Positions 6,518-7,043 of a stretch of DNA of 7,043 nucleotides are shown here, one piece after another. This DNA is from Pseudomonadota bacterium (GTDB lineage Bacteria > Pseudomonadota > Gammaproteobacteria > Burkholderiales > Ferrovaceae): contig JAJZHV010000057.1 of the NCBI GenBank assembly GCA_021804345.1, positions 1 through 7,043 of the forward strand, written 5' to 3'. How positions within the stretch are numbered: the stretch's first letter is position 1; every line of letters begins with the position of its first letter. A program made the translations under genes and the position numbers. Below the pieces are notes generated by a model, which did not search any database, was not told the DNA's origin, and worked only from the letters and a program-made list of their open reading frames with translations.

Positions 6518-7043
6518 TCATGCGCGCACCCCCTGCAACCATTCCTCCACCACGCTACGATCACTAAAAGGCAACGACTGGCCCGCAACCTCCTGGAAGT
6601 TTTCATGACCCTTGCCCGCAATCAACACCACATCCCGGGGGCCCGCACTTTGCAGGGCAAAGCGGATGGCCTGGGCGAGCTCTATGATGCGCGTGTAAGG
6701 TCCAGCAACCCCTGCAGCCACCTGATCAAGAATGGCCTCGGGCGATTCAAATCGCGGGTTATCACTGGTGAGCACCACCTGATCCGCCAGACGACCCGCC
6801 ACCGCTCCCATCAGAGGACGCTTTCCTGAATCCCGGTTGCCACCACACCCAAACACGCACCACAATTGACCCTGCACCGGCAATCCGGTACGCAGGGTGT
6901 GCAACACTTGCTCCAGGGCATCGGGCGTATGCGCATAGTCCACCACCACCCAGGGCTGACCCTGCCCCCCCAAACGTTCCAGACGCCCGGGGGGTGCGTG
7001 CAGGTGTTGTACGCCTTGCACCAGAGTCGACAAGGGAAAACCC
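6518..7043 (-). CDS. murE: UDP-MurNAc-L-Ala-D-Glu:meso-diaminopimelate ligase (MurE), C-terminal part, 5' end outside window
   Basis: Cytoplasmic ATP-dependent Mur ligase that adds meso-diaminopimelate to UDP-MurNAc-L-Ala-D-Glu. Only the last 174 residues are visible; the frame stays open to the right edge, so this is a window cut and not a truncation. Counting from the first complete codon, the end of the central domain gives GRLERLG (about 19-25, the usual GRxE turn) and DYAHTPDALEQVL (35-47). The C-terminal domain has GCGGNRDSGKRPLM (65-78), where many relatives have GGDRD. It continues with TSDNPRFESPE (92-102) and KGHENFQ (144-150). DNPR is the known signature of MurE enzymes that take meso-diaminopimelate rather than lysine, which fits a Gram-negative host. 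The stop TGA (6520-6518) overlaps an ATG in the murF frame as ATGA. A TTG at 7033 is an internal leucine codon, not a start. Identification is secure. Confidence 0.97.
   Translation of the reverse strand, partial: GFPLSTLVQGVQHLHAPPGRLERLGGQGQPWVVVDYAHTPDALEQVLHTLRTGLPVQGQLWCVFGCGGNRDSGKRPLMGAVAGRLADQVVLTSDNPRFESPEAILDQVAAGVAGPYTRIIELAQAIRFALQSAGPRDVVLIAGKGHENFQEVAGQSLPFSDRSVVEEWLQGVRA

Noticed and set aside
6361..6520. Possible internal promoter in the murE-murF junction
   Set aside because: TTG-starting hexamers occur, but no -10-like hexamer lies at a suitable distance on the minus strand.
1..7043. A novel defence, mobile or biosynthetic system
   Set aside because: All coding capacity is accounted for by six well-known cell wall and division genes; no repeats, integrase, transposase or unknown gene is present.

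Overview
The window is a compact, minus-strand stretch of the division and cell wall (dcw) cluster. In transcription order, from high to low coordinates, it holds murE (3' part), murF, mraY, murD, ftsW and murG (nearly all, cut at the left edge). The gene order, the meso-diaminopimelate motif DNPR in MurE and the style of MurD and FtsW point to a Gram-negative proteobacterium. A betaproteobacterium is most likely, but this is judged by eye and not by a tree. Base composition is GC-rich and even, with no sign of transferred DNA, mobile elements, RNA genes or CRISPR.

Layout: murE ends at 6518. A 161-base stretch with no recognisable domain (6357-6517) follows and stays open in the murF frame, so the true murF start is ambiguous. 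murF runs 6356 to 4914. An 82-base spacer (4832-4913) precedes mraY and ends in a G-run array that overlaps the mraY ribosome binding site. From mraY on there is no free space: the mraY stop abuts the murD start (TAAATG), and murD/ftsW and ftsW/murG each overlap by 4 bases (ATGA). No promoter or terminator is evident, so the whole window is probably one part of a longer operon.

The genes are consecutive steps of one pathway. MurE adds meso-diaminopimelate and MurF adds D-Ala-D-Ala to the UDP-MurNAc peptide. MurD acts earlier, adding D-glutamate. MraY moves the finished phospho-MurNAc-pentapeptide onto undecaprenyl phosphate at the inner membrane (lipid I). MurG adds GlcNAc (lipid II). FtsW is the SEDS glycosyltransferase that polymerises lipid II at the septum.

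This is core housekeeping content and I see no new multi-gene system. The two points most worth a second look are the possible G-quadruplex over the mraY ribosome binding site and the unresolved murF N-terminus.
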